From Verrucomicrobiota bacterium (GTDB taxonomy: Bacteria; Verrucomicrobiota; Verrucomicrobiia; Opitutales; Opitutaceae), in NCBI GenBank assembly GCA_023432225.1, contig JAEYUW010000029.1, positions 51,302 to 115,301 of the forward strand: DNA of 64,000 nt, in the 5' to 3' direction. The notes under the pieces are model-generated. The model did not search any database. It was not told where the DNA came from and saw only the letters and a program-made list of their open reading frames with translations. Shown in pieces: positions 16,247 through 24,340 of this stretch (its first letter is position 1; every line of letters starts with the position of its first letter). The position numbers were made by a program, and so were the translations under genes.

Positions 16247-17170
16247 ATGCAGCCGAACGCCCTCGCTCAAGCCCTGCTCGAATCCTACGCCCGCGACGGC
16301 GGCATCAACCACCTCGACGGCCCCAATCTCCCCTCGCAGGACTGCGTCGCCGAGATCGCGCGCGACTTCATGCACGTGCTGTTCCCGGGCTTTTTCGAGG
16401 CGAGCTCGCTGAAGCAAGCTGACATCGAATCGTGGCTCACGCCGCAGCTGGCAAAAATCGCCCGCAACCTTCGCGCGGAAATCGAGAAGTCGCTCCGTTT
16501 CGCCGGCGATAACGACCCCGTCGGTCACGCCGAACGCGCCACCGCTACCACGCTCGCGCGCCTCCCGGATATCCGCCGCATCATCCAGACCGACGTCAAC
16601 GCCGCCTACACCGGCGACCCGGCCGCGCGCAGTTTCGAGGAAATCATCCTCGCCTACCCGTCCGTGCTCGTCGTGTCGCTGCAGCGCATCGCCAATGTCC
16701 TCTACCGCGAAGGCGTGCCGCTGCTGCCGCGCATGATCACGGAGTTCGCGCACGAACGCACGGGCGTCGACATCCATCCCGGAGCGACGATCGGCACGCA
16801 CTTCTTCATCGACCACGGCACCGGCGTCGTCATCGGCGAAACCGCGGTCATCGGCAACCACGTCAAAATCTACCAGGGCGTCACGCTCGGCGCGAAATCG
16901 TTCGAGGTCGACGCCAGCGGCCAGCCCATCAAGGGCGTGAAGCGCCACCCGCAGATCGACGACCACGTCACCATCTACGCTCACGCCACGATTCTCGGCG
17001 GCACGACGGTCATCGGCGCAAACTCGGTCGTCGGCGCGAACGTCTGGCTGCTCGACTCGATTCCTGCGAACAGCATCGCCTACTATCAGGACACGAACCT
17101 CATCGTTCGCCCGCGCCGCACGCGCGAGGCGGTGCTCGGCGGCATCGAGGATTTCGATTGGTCGATCTGA
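16247..17170 (+). CDS. cysE: serine O-acetyltransferase
   Basis: A protein of 307 residues from the ATG at 16247, or 323 from a GTG at 16199; the start is uncertain because neither has a clear ribosome-binding site. It transfers acetyl from acetyl-CoA to L-serine to make O-acetylserine for cysteine synthesis. The N-terminal helical part (SYARDGGINHLDGPNLPS) and DPAARSFEEIILAYPS precede a left-handed beta-helix made of hexapeptide repeats (GVDIHPGATIGTHFFIDHGT, VVIGETAVIGNHVKIYQGVT). The catalytic His lies in the IDHGTG segment. The family is the EpsC/CysE type. It is transcribed towards cysK, which lies convergently beyond a repeat-rich gap. Confidence 0.93.
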   Translation: MQPNALAQALLESYARDGGINHLDGPNLPSQDCVAEIARDFMHVLFPGFFEASSLKQADIESWLTPQLAKIARNLRAEIEKSLRFAGDNDPVGHAERATATTLARLPDIRRIIQTDVNAAYTGDPAARSFEEIILAYPSVLVVSLQRIANVLYREGVPLLPRMITEFAHERTGVDIHPGATIGTHFFIDHGTGVVIGETAVIGNHVKIYQGVTLGAKSFEVDASGQPIKGVKRHPQIDDHVTIYAHATILGGTTVIGANSVVGANVWLLDSIPANSIAYYQDTNLIVRPRRTREAVLGGIEDFDWSI

Positions 17171-17186
17171 GGCGCCCCAGGCAAGT

Positions 17187-17320
17187 GCCCGCGAATTGCG
17201 CGAATTCGCGCGAACGAGAATCGCCGATCCTCTGCTTCACCGAGCAGCGACGGCATCGATCGGACGAAGAAAAGGAATTTTTCCGCTCTGCATTCGCGAC
17301 TATTCGCGCAATTCGCGGGA
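17187..17320. repeat. 9-nt-unit inverted-arm element without a gene
   Basis: The left arm at 17187-17214 (GCCCGCGAATTGCGCGAATT and onward) and the right arm at 17292-17320 (ATTCGCGACT, ATTCGCGCA, ATTCGCGGG) are inverted copies made of units of about 9 nt. The centre is about 77 bp without an apparent gene. Confidence 0.7.
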
Positions 17321-17507
17321 GGCCTTCCGAAAAAGTTCGGCTGAGCGCGCATGTTGCACCGCCACGGAGCAGACATTCCAGCCTCCTCACGCCGGCTACG
17401 ACGAAATTACGGACAGCACACCCCGTGATGCGGTTGCACGCTGGCGAGCCCATGCGCCACCGGCAGGCAAGTTGCGCGACGAGCGCGTCCCCATGCTGCG
17501 CGAGCTG

Positions 17508-17617
17508 GTGGTCGTCGCTGCCCCAGCGACGACAGACACGTGTCCGCGAGAGGGTGCCGAAACCGTTACCTCCTGATCGGCAACGTGCGTTCGGCGCCGC
17601 TGAGGACAGGCGCCCAC
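17508..17617. repeat. GTGG...CCAC palindromic pair
   Basis: GTGGTCGTCGCTG-ccc-CAGCGACGA at the left and GGCGCCCACC at the right. A closely similar pair lies at 34751-34837. With the element at 17187-17320 it fills most of the 464-bp gap between cysE and cysK, and nothing else was recognised in that gap. Confidence 0.7.
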
Positions 17618-17634
17618 CTTGGCTGCCCGCGAAC

Positions 17635-18585
17635 TCAGCTCGTCACTTCCTGCCGCGCCTTTTCGGCCAGCGCGGTCGAGAGGTAACGTTCGCCGAAGCT
17701 CGGCGCGATCGTGACGATCGTCTTACCCGCGAATTCCGGGCGCTTCGCGAGCTGAAGTGCAGCCCAGATGTTCGCGCCGGTCGAAATGCCGCCCAGGATG
17801 CCTTCCTTCAACGCGGCTTCGCGCGACGTGTTGAACGCATCGTCATCCGCGACGGTGATGACTTCATCGATCACCGCGCGATTAAACACCTTCGGGATAA
17901 AGCCGGCGCCGATGCCCTGAATCTTGTGCTTGCCCGGCTGACCGCCGGAAATGACCGGACTCGTCACCGGCTCGACGGCGACGGTGTGCAGCTTGGTGCG
18001 TGACTTGATCACTTCGGACACTCCCGTGATCGTGCCACCCGTGCCGACGCCCGCGACGAACGCGTCGATCTTGCCGCCGGTCGCCGCCCAAATTTCCTCG
18101 GCCGTGGTCTTGCGGTGCACCTCGGGGTTGGCGGGATTCTCGAATTGCTGCGGCATGAAACCCTTGTCGCCCTGTTGCGCGAGGATCTCGTTCGCCTTGG
18201 CGATGGCGCCCTTCATGCCTTCCGCGCCGGGCGTGAGCACGATCTCCGCGCCGAGCATGCGCAACAGCACGCGGCGCTCGACCGACATCGTTTCCGGCAT
18301 CGTGAGGATCAGTTTGTAGCCGCGCTGCGCCGCCACGAAGGCCAGCGCGATGCCCGTGTTGCCCGAGGTCGGCTCGACGATGATGGTTCCCGGCTTGATC
18401 TTCCCCTCGCGCTCGCCGGCCTCGATCATCGCGCGGCCGATGCGGTCCTTGACGCTCGCCAGCGGGTTGAAGAACTCCGCCTTCACGTAGACGTTGCCGG
18501 GCAGACCGGCCGCCAGGCGGTTGAGTTTGATCAGAGGGGTGTTTCCGACGGTTGCGACGATATCGTTAAAGACTAGTGAGGACAT
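17635..18585 (-). CDS. cysK: cysteine synthase A (O-acetylserine sulfhydrylase)
   Basis: A 316-residue PLP enzyme that makes L-cysteine from O-acetylserine and sulfide. The PLP lysine is K46 in NPLASVKDRIG. TSGNTGIALAFVAA is the substrate loop, and GVGTGGTITG is the phosphate-binding loop of PLP. The start is the ATG at 18585 (MSSLVFNDIVATVGNTPLIK); the longer frame adds a non-conserved leader. It is the last gene of the minus-strand sulfur series, separated from the Rrf2 gene by a palindromic repeat. Confidence 0.96.
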   Translation of the reverse strand: MSSLVFNDIVATVGNTPLIKLNRLAAGLPGNVYVKAEFFNPLASVKDRIGRAMIEAGEREGKIKPGTIIVEPTSGNTGIALAFVAAQRGYKLILTMPETMSVERRVLLRMLGAEIVLTPGAEGMKGAIAKANEILAQQGDKGFMPQQFENPANPEVHRKTTAEEIWAATGGKIDAFVAGVGTGGTITGVSEVIKSRTKLHTVAVEPVTSPVISGGQPGKHKIQGIGAGFIPKVFNRAVIDEVITVADDDAFNTSREAALKEGILGGISTGANIWAALQLAKRPEFAGKTIVTIAPSFGERYLSTALAEKARQEVTS

Positions 18586-18660
18586 GACCTTTACTAAATT
18601 CACCACGTCACGCGCGTCAAACGCGTAATCGGCAGACAACAGTGCGGTCCGGTCGGGAAA

Positions 18661-18729
18661 GTAGGGCCGGTCTCTGACCGGTCCTAGTGCACTCTCGCAC
18701 CGCTTGGGCCAGTCACAGACTGGCCCTAC
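18661..18729. repeat. GTAG...CTAC palindromic pair between rrf2-type gene and cysK
   Basis: GTAGGGCCGGT-ctctg-ACCGGTCC and the inverted GGGCCAGT-cacag-ACTGGCCCTAC. It begins about 75 bp upstream of cysK and ends directly at the stop codon of the Rrf2 gene. Confidence 0.85.
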
Positions 18730-18730
18730 T

Positions 18731-19144
18731 TTAGATGTAATACATCTCGGCCTCGGTCTTCGCGGCGAGAGCCTCGACCGTGTAGGCGCGCGCGCGGGTC
18801 ACGGCGGCCGCGCGCACGTCGTTCCAAATCTGCTTCATCTTGCGGCCGGACTTCCCTTCGAAGTTGCCGCTCAGCTCCATCAGGTCGCCCTCGATCGCCT
18901 GCACGATATCGAAGAGCGTGATCTGGTCGGGTGCCCGCGCGAGCAGGAAGCCGCCTTGCACGCCGCGCCGGCTCACGACGAGTTTCGCGTTTTTCAACTC
19001 ACCGAGAATCTGTGCGAGGAAGTTTGCCGGCACAGCTTCGCTTTGCGCCAAGTCATCGATGCGCACCGGCTCGCCGCTCTCGTAGTGACGCGCGAGCTCG
19101 CACAAGATGCGACACGAGTAGTCGAGTTTGACCGGGATCTTCAC
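18731..19144 (-). CDS. Rrf2 family transcriptional regulator
   Basis: A 137-residue winged-helix regulator starting at GTG 19144 (VKIPVKLDYSCRILCELARH). The helix-turn-helix spans about residues 25-60, ending in SRRGVQGGFLLAR, the wing typical of Rrf2 proteins. The three-Cys iron-sulfur cluster signature of IscR is absent (only Cys at positions 11 and 15), so it resembles the cluster-free cysteine regulator CymR more than IscR. It lies inside the sulfur series between cysN and cysK. A 19-bp perfect inverted repeat lies 74-140 bp upstream of its start. Control of the sulfur genes in response to cysteine or O-acetylserine is therefore likely but inferred. Confidence 0.88.
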   Translation of the reverse strand: MKIPVKLDYSCRILCELARHYESGEPVRIDDLAQSEAVPANFLAQILGELKNAKLVVSRRGVQGGFLLARAPDQITLFDIVQAIEGDLMELSGNFEGKSGRKMKQIWNDVRAAAVTRARAYTVEALAAKTEAEMYYI

Positions 19145-19217
19145 GGGCGATGACCGTAAAGTCCGCCGCCGAGGCGCGGCAAACCGAATCCCGCGCCACG
19201 TGGCGCCACCGCTGAAA

Positions 19218-19284
19218 TGTAATCCATTAGATGACAAACGCCGCGGGAGCGCACGGCGGTCGGAATGTCATCTAATGGATTACA
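19218..19284. promoter_or_regulatory. 19-bp perfect inverted repeat upstream of the Rrf2 gene (candidate operator)
   Basis: TGTAATCCATTAGATGACA at 19218-19236 and its exact reverse complement TGTCATCTAATGGATTACA at 19266-19284, separated by 29 bp that contain a smaller CGCCG/CGGCG stem. The arms are much more AT-rich than the surrounding DNA. The dyad lies between the cysN stop and the Rrf2 start, and the arms do not have the GTAG ends of the dispersed repeats. A pair of binding sites for the Rrf2 protein is a reasonable reading; a transcript hairpin is the alternative. Confidence 0.6.
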
Positions 19285-19300
19285 CTTTGGTCTCACGCGC

Positions 19301-20662
19301 TCAGATCGTGTAGTCGGCGAACTCCGCGCGCACGGCCTCGGACGGCGCGTGGAGCATGCCGGCGCCGAGCGTCGCATGCGTATCGGGATCGATCAGGATG
19401 AACGATCCCGTCAGACGATTGCTCGCGTAGCCGTCGAAGAAGACCGGCTTTGCGGTGCGCAGGCGCACTTCACCGAGGTCATTCAGCACCAGTTCGGTCG
19501 GCCCCTCGCGCAGCTCGAACGTCTCGAGGTCGAGGCGGTGCGTGAGTTCGCTGATGATCACCGGCGTCGTGGCGGTCGTGTGCTTCAGCAGCAGCTTGCG
19601 GCCGCGTTGGAGTGCGCGCGGATTCATCCAGCACAACTGCGCACGCAGGTCAGTGCTGCCGCCGGGCAGGTCGTCGGTGCGCACGATCATCGAGCCGCGC
19701 GATACGTCGACGTCGTGCTCGAGCACGAGCGTGACGGATTGCGGCGCGAAGGCTTCCTGTAGATCGCCGCTGAAGGTGTGGATGCGCTTCACGCGCGTCG
19801 TGACGCCCGCGGGCAGCACGAGCACTTTGTCGCCGACGCGCACGATGCCGCCGGCAATCTGGCCGCTGACGCCGCGGAAATCGTGGAGCGAGGCGTCGCC
19901 GGGGCGATTCGGCCGGTTGACCCACTGCACGGGCAGGCGGAATTGTTCGAGGTTGTGATCGCTGCCGATGTGCACCGTCTCGAGGTGCGCGAGCAGCGTC
20001 GGGCCAGGATACCACGGCGTGCACGGCGACGGCGCGACGACGTTGTCGCCGTTCAGCGCGCTCATCGGGATGAACTTCACGTCCTTGATGCCGAGGCGCG
20101 GCAGGAATTTTTCGAACTCGCCGCGAATCTCGTTGAAGCGCGCTTCGCTCCAATCGACGAGGTCCATCTTGTTTACCGCAACGACGAGATGCGGGATGCG
20201 CAACAGCCCCGCGATAGCGGCGTGGCGGCGGCTCTGCTCGATCACGCCGGCGCGCGCGTCGACGAGCACGATCGAGAGGTTCGCCGTGCTCGCGCCGGTG
20301 ACCATGTTGCGCGTGTATTGAACGTGGCCCGGCGTGTCCGCGACAATGAAGCGGCGCCGCGGCGTGGCGAAGTAGCGATAAGCGACGTCAATCGTGATAC
20401 CCTGCTCGCGCTCGGCGCGGAGTCCGTCGGTGAGGTTGGCGAGATTGACGCGGCCACCGCCGGTGAGATCGGCGGAGCGCTCGAGCGCTTCGACCTGGTC
20501 ATCCATCAGCGACTTCGAGTCGTAGAGGAGCCGGCCGATGAGCGTCGACTTGCCGTCGTCGACTGAGCCGCACGTGTTGAAACGCAGCAGATCGATCGCG
20601 GGAACGGCGGGTTGAGCCGGACGCGAGCCGGCGGTGGGAGATTCGAGAACTTCGGAAACCAT
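19301..20662 (-). CDS. cysN: sulfate adenylyltransferase large (GTPase) subunit
   Basis: A 453-residue EF-Tu-like GTPase that drives ATP sulfurylase to make adenosine phosphosulfate together with CysD. The GTP-binding motifs are complete: GSVDDGKST at residues 32-40, DTPGH, and NKMD. The C-terminal part has the two expected beta-barrel domains. The protein ends there, so it is not a CysNC fusion carrying APS kinase. The start is the ATG at 20662 (MVSEVLESPTAG); the longer open frame overlaps cysD and is not protein-like. It follows cysD after a 41-bp gap that contains a palindrome. Confidence 0.95.
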   Translation of the reverse strand: MVSEVLESPTAGSRPAQPAVPAIDLLRFNTCGSVDDGKSTLIGRLLYDSKSLMDDQVEALERSADLTGGGRVNLANLTDGLRAEREQGITIDVAYRYFATPRRRFIVADTPGHVQYTRNMVTGASTANLSIVLVDARAGVIEQSRRHAAIAGLLRIPHLVVAVNKMDLVDWSEARFNEIRGEFEKFLPRLGIKDVKFIPMSALNGDNVVAPSPCTPWYPGPTLLAHLETVHIGSDHNLEQFRLPVQWVNRPNRPGDASLHDFRGVSGQIAGGIVRVGDKVLVLPAGVTTRVKRIHTFSGDLQEAFAPQSVTLVLEHDVDVSRGSMIVRTDDLPGGSTDLRAQLCWMNPRALQRGRKLLLKHTTATTPVIISELTHRLDLETFELREGPTELVLNDLGEVRLRTAKPVFFDGYASNRLTGSFILIDPDTHATLGAGMLHAPSEAVRAEFADYTI

Positions 20663-20677
20663 TCGAGAATTGAAACT

Positions 20678-20701
20678 GGGCCGGTCGGAGACCGGCCCTA
20701 C
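20678..20701. repeat. single GTAG REP hairpin between cysD and cysN
   Basis: On the minus strand this reads GTAGGGCCGGTC-tcc-GACCGGCCC. It occupies most of the 41-bp gap and begins two bases after the cysD stop codon. Confidence 0.85.
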
Positions 20702-20703
20702 TT

Positions 20704-21606
20704 TTAGAAATAGCCGGCCTTCTTGCGGTCTTCCATGGCGGCTTCGGAGGCGCGATCGTCGGCGCGCGAACCGCGCTCGGTCACGCGAGCAGCGGCGACT
20801 TCGGCGATGATGTCGTCGACGTGATCCGCGGGCGACTCGATCATGCCCGTGGAGATGATATCGCCAATGGTGCGGACCCGGACGCGGAGCTCCTCCACCC
20901 GTTCGCCGGGCTGAGGCGGCACCAAATCCGTGACCGGCAACCATTGGCCGCCACGACGCACACAACTACGCCGATGGCTGAAATAGATGCTCGGCACCTC
21001 GAGCTGCTCGCGCCGGATGTATTCCCAGACGTCGAGTTCGGTCCAGTTGCTGAGCGGAAACACGCGCATGTTTTCGCCGGGACTGAGGCGCGCGTTGTAA
21101 AGATTCCAGAGCTCGGGGCGCTGGTTCTTCGGGTCCCATTGACCGAACTGGTCGCGGTAACTGAAGAAGCGCTCCTTCGCGCGCGCCTTCTCCTCGTCGC
21201 GCCGCGCGCCGCCGATCAAACAGTCAAAGCGGAACTCCTCCACCGCCGCGAGCAGCGTCGGAATCTGGAGACGGTTGCGCGAAATCTCGCCCTTGGCCGG
21301 CGTCGCGATGCCATTCGCGATCGCGTCTTCGACCTTGCGAATGATGAGCCGCGCTTCGAGCTGCGCGGCACGGCGATCGCGAAAATCGTTCAGCTCCGGG
21401 AAATGGTGACCGGTGTCGACGTTGAGCAGCGGCATCGGCAGCTCCGACGGGCGGAACGCTTTTTCCGCCAGACGCAGCAAGCAGATCGAGTCCTTGCCGC
21501 CGGAAAACAAAATCGCCGGACGGTCGAACTCGCCCGCGACTTCGCGCATGACGTGGATCGCTTCGGTCTCGAGCCAGTCGAGGTGATCGAGGTGATAGGA
21601 ACTCAT
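20704..21606 (-). CDS. cysD: sulfate adenylyltransferase small subunit
   Basis: A 300-residue PP-loop ATP pyrophosphatase. With CysN it forms ATP sulfurylase, which activates sulfate to APS. The PP-loop SGGKDS is at residues 35-40. NVDTGHHFPE, RRDEEKARAKERFFS and PLSNWTELDVWEYI are conserved landmarks of the family, and the C-terminal MEDRKKAGYF is typical. The ATG at 21606 gives the standard family start (MSSYHLDHLDWLETEAIHVM). Confidence 0.96.
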   Translation of the reverse strand: MSSYHLDHLDWLETEAIHVMREVAGEFDRPAILFSGGKDSICLLRLAEKAFRPSELPMPLLNVDTGHHFPELNDFRDRRAAQLEARLIIRKVEDAIANGIATPAKGEISRNRLQIPTLLAAVEEFRFDCLIGGARRDEEKARAKERFFSYRDQFGQWDPKNQRPELWNLYNARLSPGENMRVFPLSNWTELDVWEYIRREQLEVPSIYFSHRRSCVRRGGQWLPVTDLVPPQPGERVEELRVRVRTIGDIISTGMIESPADHVDDIIAEVAAARVTERGSRADDRASEAAMEDRKKAGYF

Positions 21607-21654
21607 CGATTCAGAAGGAGCGCTGATTCGGCGGCGAATGATGCGACGCGAGCC

Positions 21655-21733
21655 GTAGGGCCGGTTTCCAACCGGCCCATCGAACGCGCGTCCACGGGCT
21701 TAAGTCCATGGACCGGTCGAAGACCGGTCCTAC
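21655..21733. repeat. GTAG...CTAC palindromic pair between cysH and cysD
   Basis: GTAGGGCCGGTT-tcc-AACCGGCCC at the left and GGACCGGTC-gaa-GACCGGTCCTAC at the right. It fills most of the gap between the cysD start and the cysH stop. Confidence 0.85.
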
Positions 21734-21772
21734 TTTCCGCGCGCGCGCGGCGTTGAATTTTCGCTGTGCGGT

Positions 21773-22459
21773 TCATTTGCTCGCGACCTCCGCGCCGACT
21801 TCCGCGAGCGCCCGTTTGCCCCACGCGGCGTGCAGGCCGCACTCGCGCTTTTGGTCGCCTTTCGCCGGATCGTAGTAATCGAACTCGTTCGGCAGCGCGT
21901 GCTCGCGCAGATAGGTTTCGAGCTGCGCGTCGTCCCAATAGAAAAACGGGCTGACCTTGAGCGTTTGGAAATTCTCATCCCATGCCACGAGATCGAGCGC
22001 GGCGCGGTTCGCTGTCTGGTCGCGCCGCAGCGCGGTGAGCCACACGGTCGGCGCGAGCTCGCGCATGCCGCGTTGAAACGGCTCAAGCTTCATCTGCGCG
22101 CTGAACGCCTTCATCGCCGGCTCGTCGGTCGGGTCCGGCACCGGTCCGTGCAGCGCCTCGCGGTGCGCGACGGTCACGCGCGGGAGATAAGCGTGGATGT
22201 TCAGTTTCAACTTGGCGCGCAACTCCTCCGCGTGGCGGTAGGTCGCAGGGCGGTTGTAGCCGTGATCGACCCAGAGCACGCGAATGTCGGGTTGGATTTG
22301 CGTCGCGAGGTGCAGGATCGCCGCCTCATACGGACGGAAATTCGTGGAAACGATCGCGCGCCCTGCGCCGTGCTGGATGGCCCAGCGCGCGATTTCGAGC
22401 GGCGTGCGGGTGCGCAGATCGGCGTTCCACTGCGCGATTTGTTCGGAAGAAATCGACAT
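21773..22459 (-). CDS. cysH: phosphoadenylyl-sulfate reductase (thioredoxin-dependent, PAPS type)
   Basis: A 228-residue PP-loop reductase that reduces activated sulfate to sulfite. VDHGYNRPATY, TALRRDQTANRA, SPFFYWDDAQLETYL and the catalytic KRECGLH near the C-terminus are visible. KRECGLH holds the only Cys in the protein, so the CC...CxxC iron-sulfur ligands of APS reductases are missing. This predicts PAPS rather than APS as substrate. The start is the ATG at 22459 (MSISSEQIAQWNADL). It sits between sir and cysD. No APS kinase (cysC) gene is in the window to make PAPS. Confidence 0.9.
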   Translation of the reverse strand: MSISSEQIAQWNADLRTRTPLEIARWAIQHGAGRAIVSTNFRPYEAAILHLATQIQPDIRVLWVDHGYNRPATYRHAEELRAKLKLNIHAYLPRVTVAHREALHGPVPDPTDEPAMKAFSAQMKLEPFQRGMRELAPTVWLTALRRDQTANRAALDLVAWDENFQTLKVSPFFYWDDAQLETYLREHALPNEFDYYDPAKGDQKRECGLHAAWGKRALAEVGAEVASK

Positions 22460-22470
22460 GGGGAAAGGTG

Positions 22471-22521
22471 GTAGGGCGAATCGTCCCGGTGAGCCGCGGC
22501 TCGGCGGGGACATTCGCCCGA
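22471..22521. repeat. GTAG-headed palindromic element between sir and cysH
   Basis: GTAGGGCGAAT at the left and ATTCGCCCGACC at the right, with inner stems GTCCCggtGAG and CGGGGAC. The right terminus is imperfect relative to CTAC. Confidence 0.6.
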
Positions 22522-22526
22522 CCTGT

Positions 22527-24281
22527 TTAGTGAGTTGGCGCAGGTGTGACGGACGGTGCAGACGTAGCAGCAGCGGCGGCCGCGGCCGCGGCGGCGAGTT
22601 CCGGAAACACGACGCGATCGGTAAACGCGCCGAAGCGCTCGCCGGGCAAACGCTCGTCGCGCCAGCGGCGCAGGAGCGGGCCGATTTCCTTCATGATATC
22701 CTCGCGCTTCACGCTCGCGCGGTATTCGCGATTGAGGCGCAGCGACGCTTCGTCGCCGCCGAAGTAGATGTTGTATTTGTTCGGGGCGCGGCCGACGAAG
22801 CCGATCTCAGCCATGTAGGGGCGCACGCAGCCGTTCGGGCAACCGGTCATGCGCACGATGATTTCCTCGTCAGCGAGGCCGAGTGCCGCGAGTTCGCGCT
22901 CGAAGTCGTCGAGAATGCCCGGCAGCGCGCGTTCGCTCTCAGCCAGACCGAGGCCGCACGTCGGCATGGACGGGCAGGCCATCGAGGCGCGACGCACCGC
23001 GCCGGCTTGGTTTTGGACCGGAATGCCGTGCTCCGCGAGCAGCGCAGTGACGTCGTCGCGCGCGGCTTCAGCAACGTTGGCGAGGACGAGATTCTGCGAG
23101 GGCGTGAGGCGCACCTCGACGCGGTGTTTTTCGACGATGCGGCGAAGTGCGGTCTTCAGCTGGCGCGTCGGCGTGTCCTTCACGCGGCCCGTCTCGACGT
23201 AGAGACCGAGGAAATGGCGCCCGTCCGTCTGACGGTGCCAGCCAAACAGATCGCCCTGCTTCGTGAAGCGCATCGGACGCGCCTCCTCGAGGCGGAAGCC
23301 AGCGCGCTGCTCCACTTGTTCGCGGAACCACGCGGCGCCCTTTTCCTCGAGCACGTATTTCAGGCGCGCGTGCTTGCGGTTGGCGCGGTCGCCGTGATCG
23401 CGGTAGGCGATCAGCACAGCTTTAGCGACGTCGACGAGACGCGCGCGCGGGAAGAAGCCGAGCACGTCGGCCACGCGCGGATAGGTTTCCTTGTTGCCGT
23501 GCGACATGCCCATGCCGCCGCCGGCGAGCAGATTGTAGCCGAGCACCCGCGCGGGATTCGCCGGATCAGGGATCGCGACGAAGCCGAGGCAGTTCGTGAA
23601 AATGTCGACGTCGTTCAACGGCGGGATCGCGAACGCGGTCTTGAATTTGCGCGGCAGATACTGGCGACCGTAAAGCGGATCCTCGACGGGCGTCGCGGCT
23701 TCGTTGCCGAGTTTCACCTCGTTGCCGTCGATCCAGATTTGATGGTAGGCGGTCGCGCGCGGGAGCAGCTCGCGCGAAACGAGCGCTGCGTCAGCGAGAA
23801 CTTCGTCGGTCAGCACGGAGGTCGACGGCGTGGACGGCGCCATGACGTTGCGCGCGACATCGCCGCACGCCGCGAGCGTCGTGGAGAGCGAATCGTTGAT
23901 CGCCTTGATCAACGGCCCGAGGCCCTTCTTCACCACGCCGTGCCACTGGAACGCCTGACGCGAGGTGATGCGCAGCGTGTTGTTGCCGTAGCGTGTCGCG
24001 AGGTCGTCGAACACCAGGTATTGCTCCGGCGTCACGACGCCGCCGGGGAGGCGGTTGCGCACCATGAAAATGTATTCTTTGCCGGTCTTCCGCTTGTCAC
24101 GGTCGTCCTGCTGATAGAAGCCGTGGAATTTGACGAACTGCTCGTCGTCCTCGGAGAAGCGCAGGGTCTCCGCATTGGCGAGCGTGGCGGCGATGTCGCC
24201 GGCAAGACGCGAGTCGCGCAGCTTCAATAGCTCGTTTTTGGAGAGGGCGGGTGCAGGGGCGATGGCGGGAGAGTCGGACAT
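22527..24281 (-). CDS. sulfite reductase hemoprotein (siroheme / 4Fe-4S)
   Basis: A 584-residue sulfite reductase of the CysI/Sir family that reduces sulfite to sulfide with six electrons. The shared cluster/siroheme ligands are C436, C442, C481 and C485 in ACPSMPTCGLG and TGCPNGC. The siroheme-binding basic segments RITSRQAFQWHG and KRKTGKEY are also present. No flavoprotein CysJ is nearby, so the electron donor is either ferredoxin or a CysJ encoded elsewhere. The start is the ATG at 24281. The C-terminus ends in a run of Ala followed by a Ser/Pro/Thr tail, which is unusual. It is the first gene of the minus-strand sulfur series and is divergent from the SUMT gene that makes its cofactor precursor. 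Confidence 0.93.
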   Translation of the reverse strand: MSDSPAIAPAPALSKNELLKLRDSRLAGDIAATLANAETLRFSEDDEQFVKFHGFYQQDDRDKRKTGKEYIFMVRNRLPGGVVTPEQYLVFDDLATRYGNNTLRITSRQAFQWHGVVKKGLGPLIKAINDSLSTTLAACGDVARNVMAPSTPSTSVLTDEVLADAALVSRELLPRATAYHQIWIDGNEVKLGNEAATPVEDPLYGRQYLPRKFKTAFAIPPLNDVDIFTNCLGFVAIPDPANPARVLGYNLLAGGGMGMSHGNKETYPRVADVLGFFPRARLVDVAKAVLIAYRDHGDRANRKHARLKYVLEEKGAAWFREQVEQRAGFRLEEARPMRFTKQGDLFGWHRQTDGRHFLGLYVETGRVKDTPTRQLKTALRRIVEKHRVEVRLTPSQNLVLANVAEAARDDVTALLAEHGIPVQNQAGAVRRASMACPSMPTCGLGLAESERALPGILDDFERELAALGLADEEIIVRMTGCPNGCVRPYMAEIGFVGRAPNKYNIYFGGDEASLRLNREYRASVKREDIMKEIGPLLRRWRDERLPGERFGAFTDRVVFPELAAAAAAAAAATSAPSVTPAPTH

Positions 24282-24340
24282 GACACGGAGGAGAAAGGCG
24301 CGACGTTGACGAAGCGCAAAACATAAGCAAGTCATAGGTC

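Noticed and set aside
17171..17634. A possible small RNA or riboswitch between cysE and cysK
   Set aside because: The folding potential is explained by two dispersed palindromic elements; no riboswitch core was recognised.
24282..24340. A cobalamin or SAM riboswitch ahead of SUMT or sir
   Set aside because: The gap is only 59 bp and lacks the conserved cores of either class.
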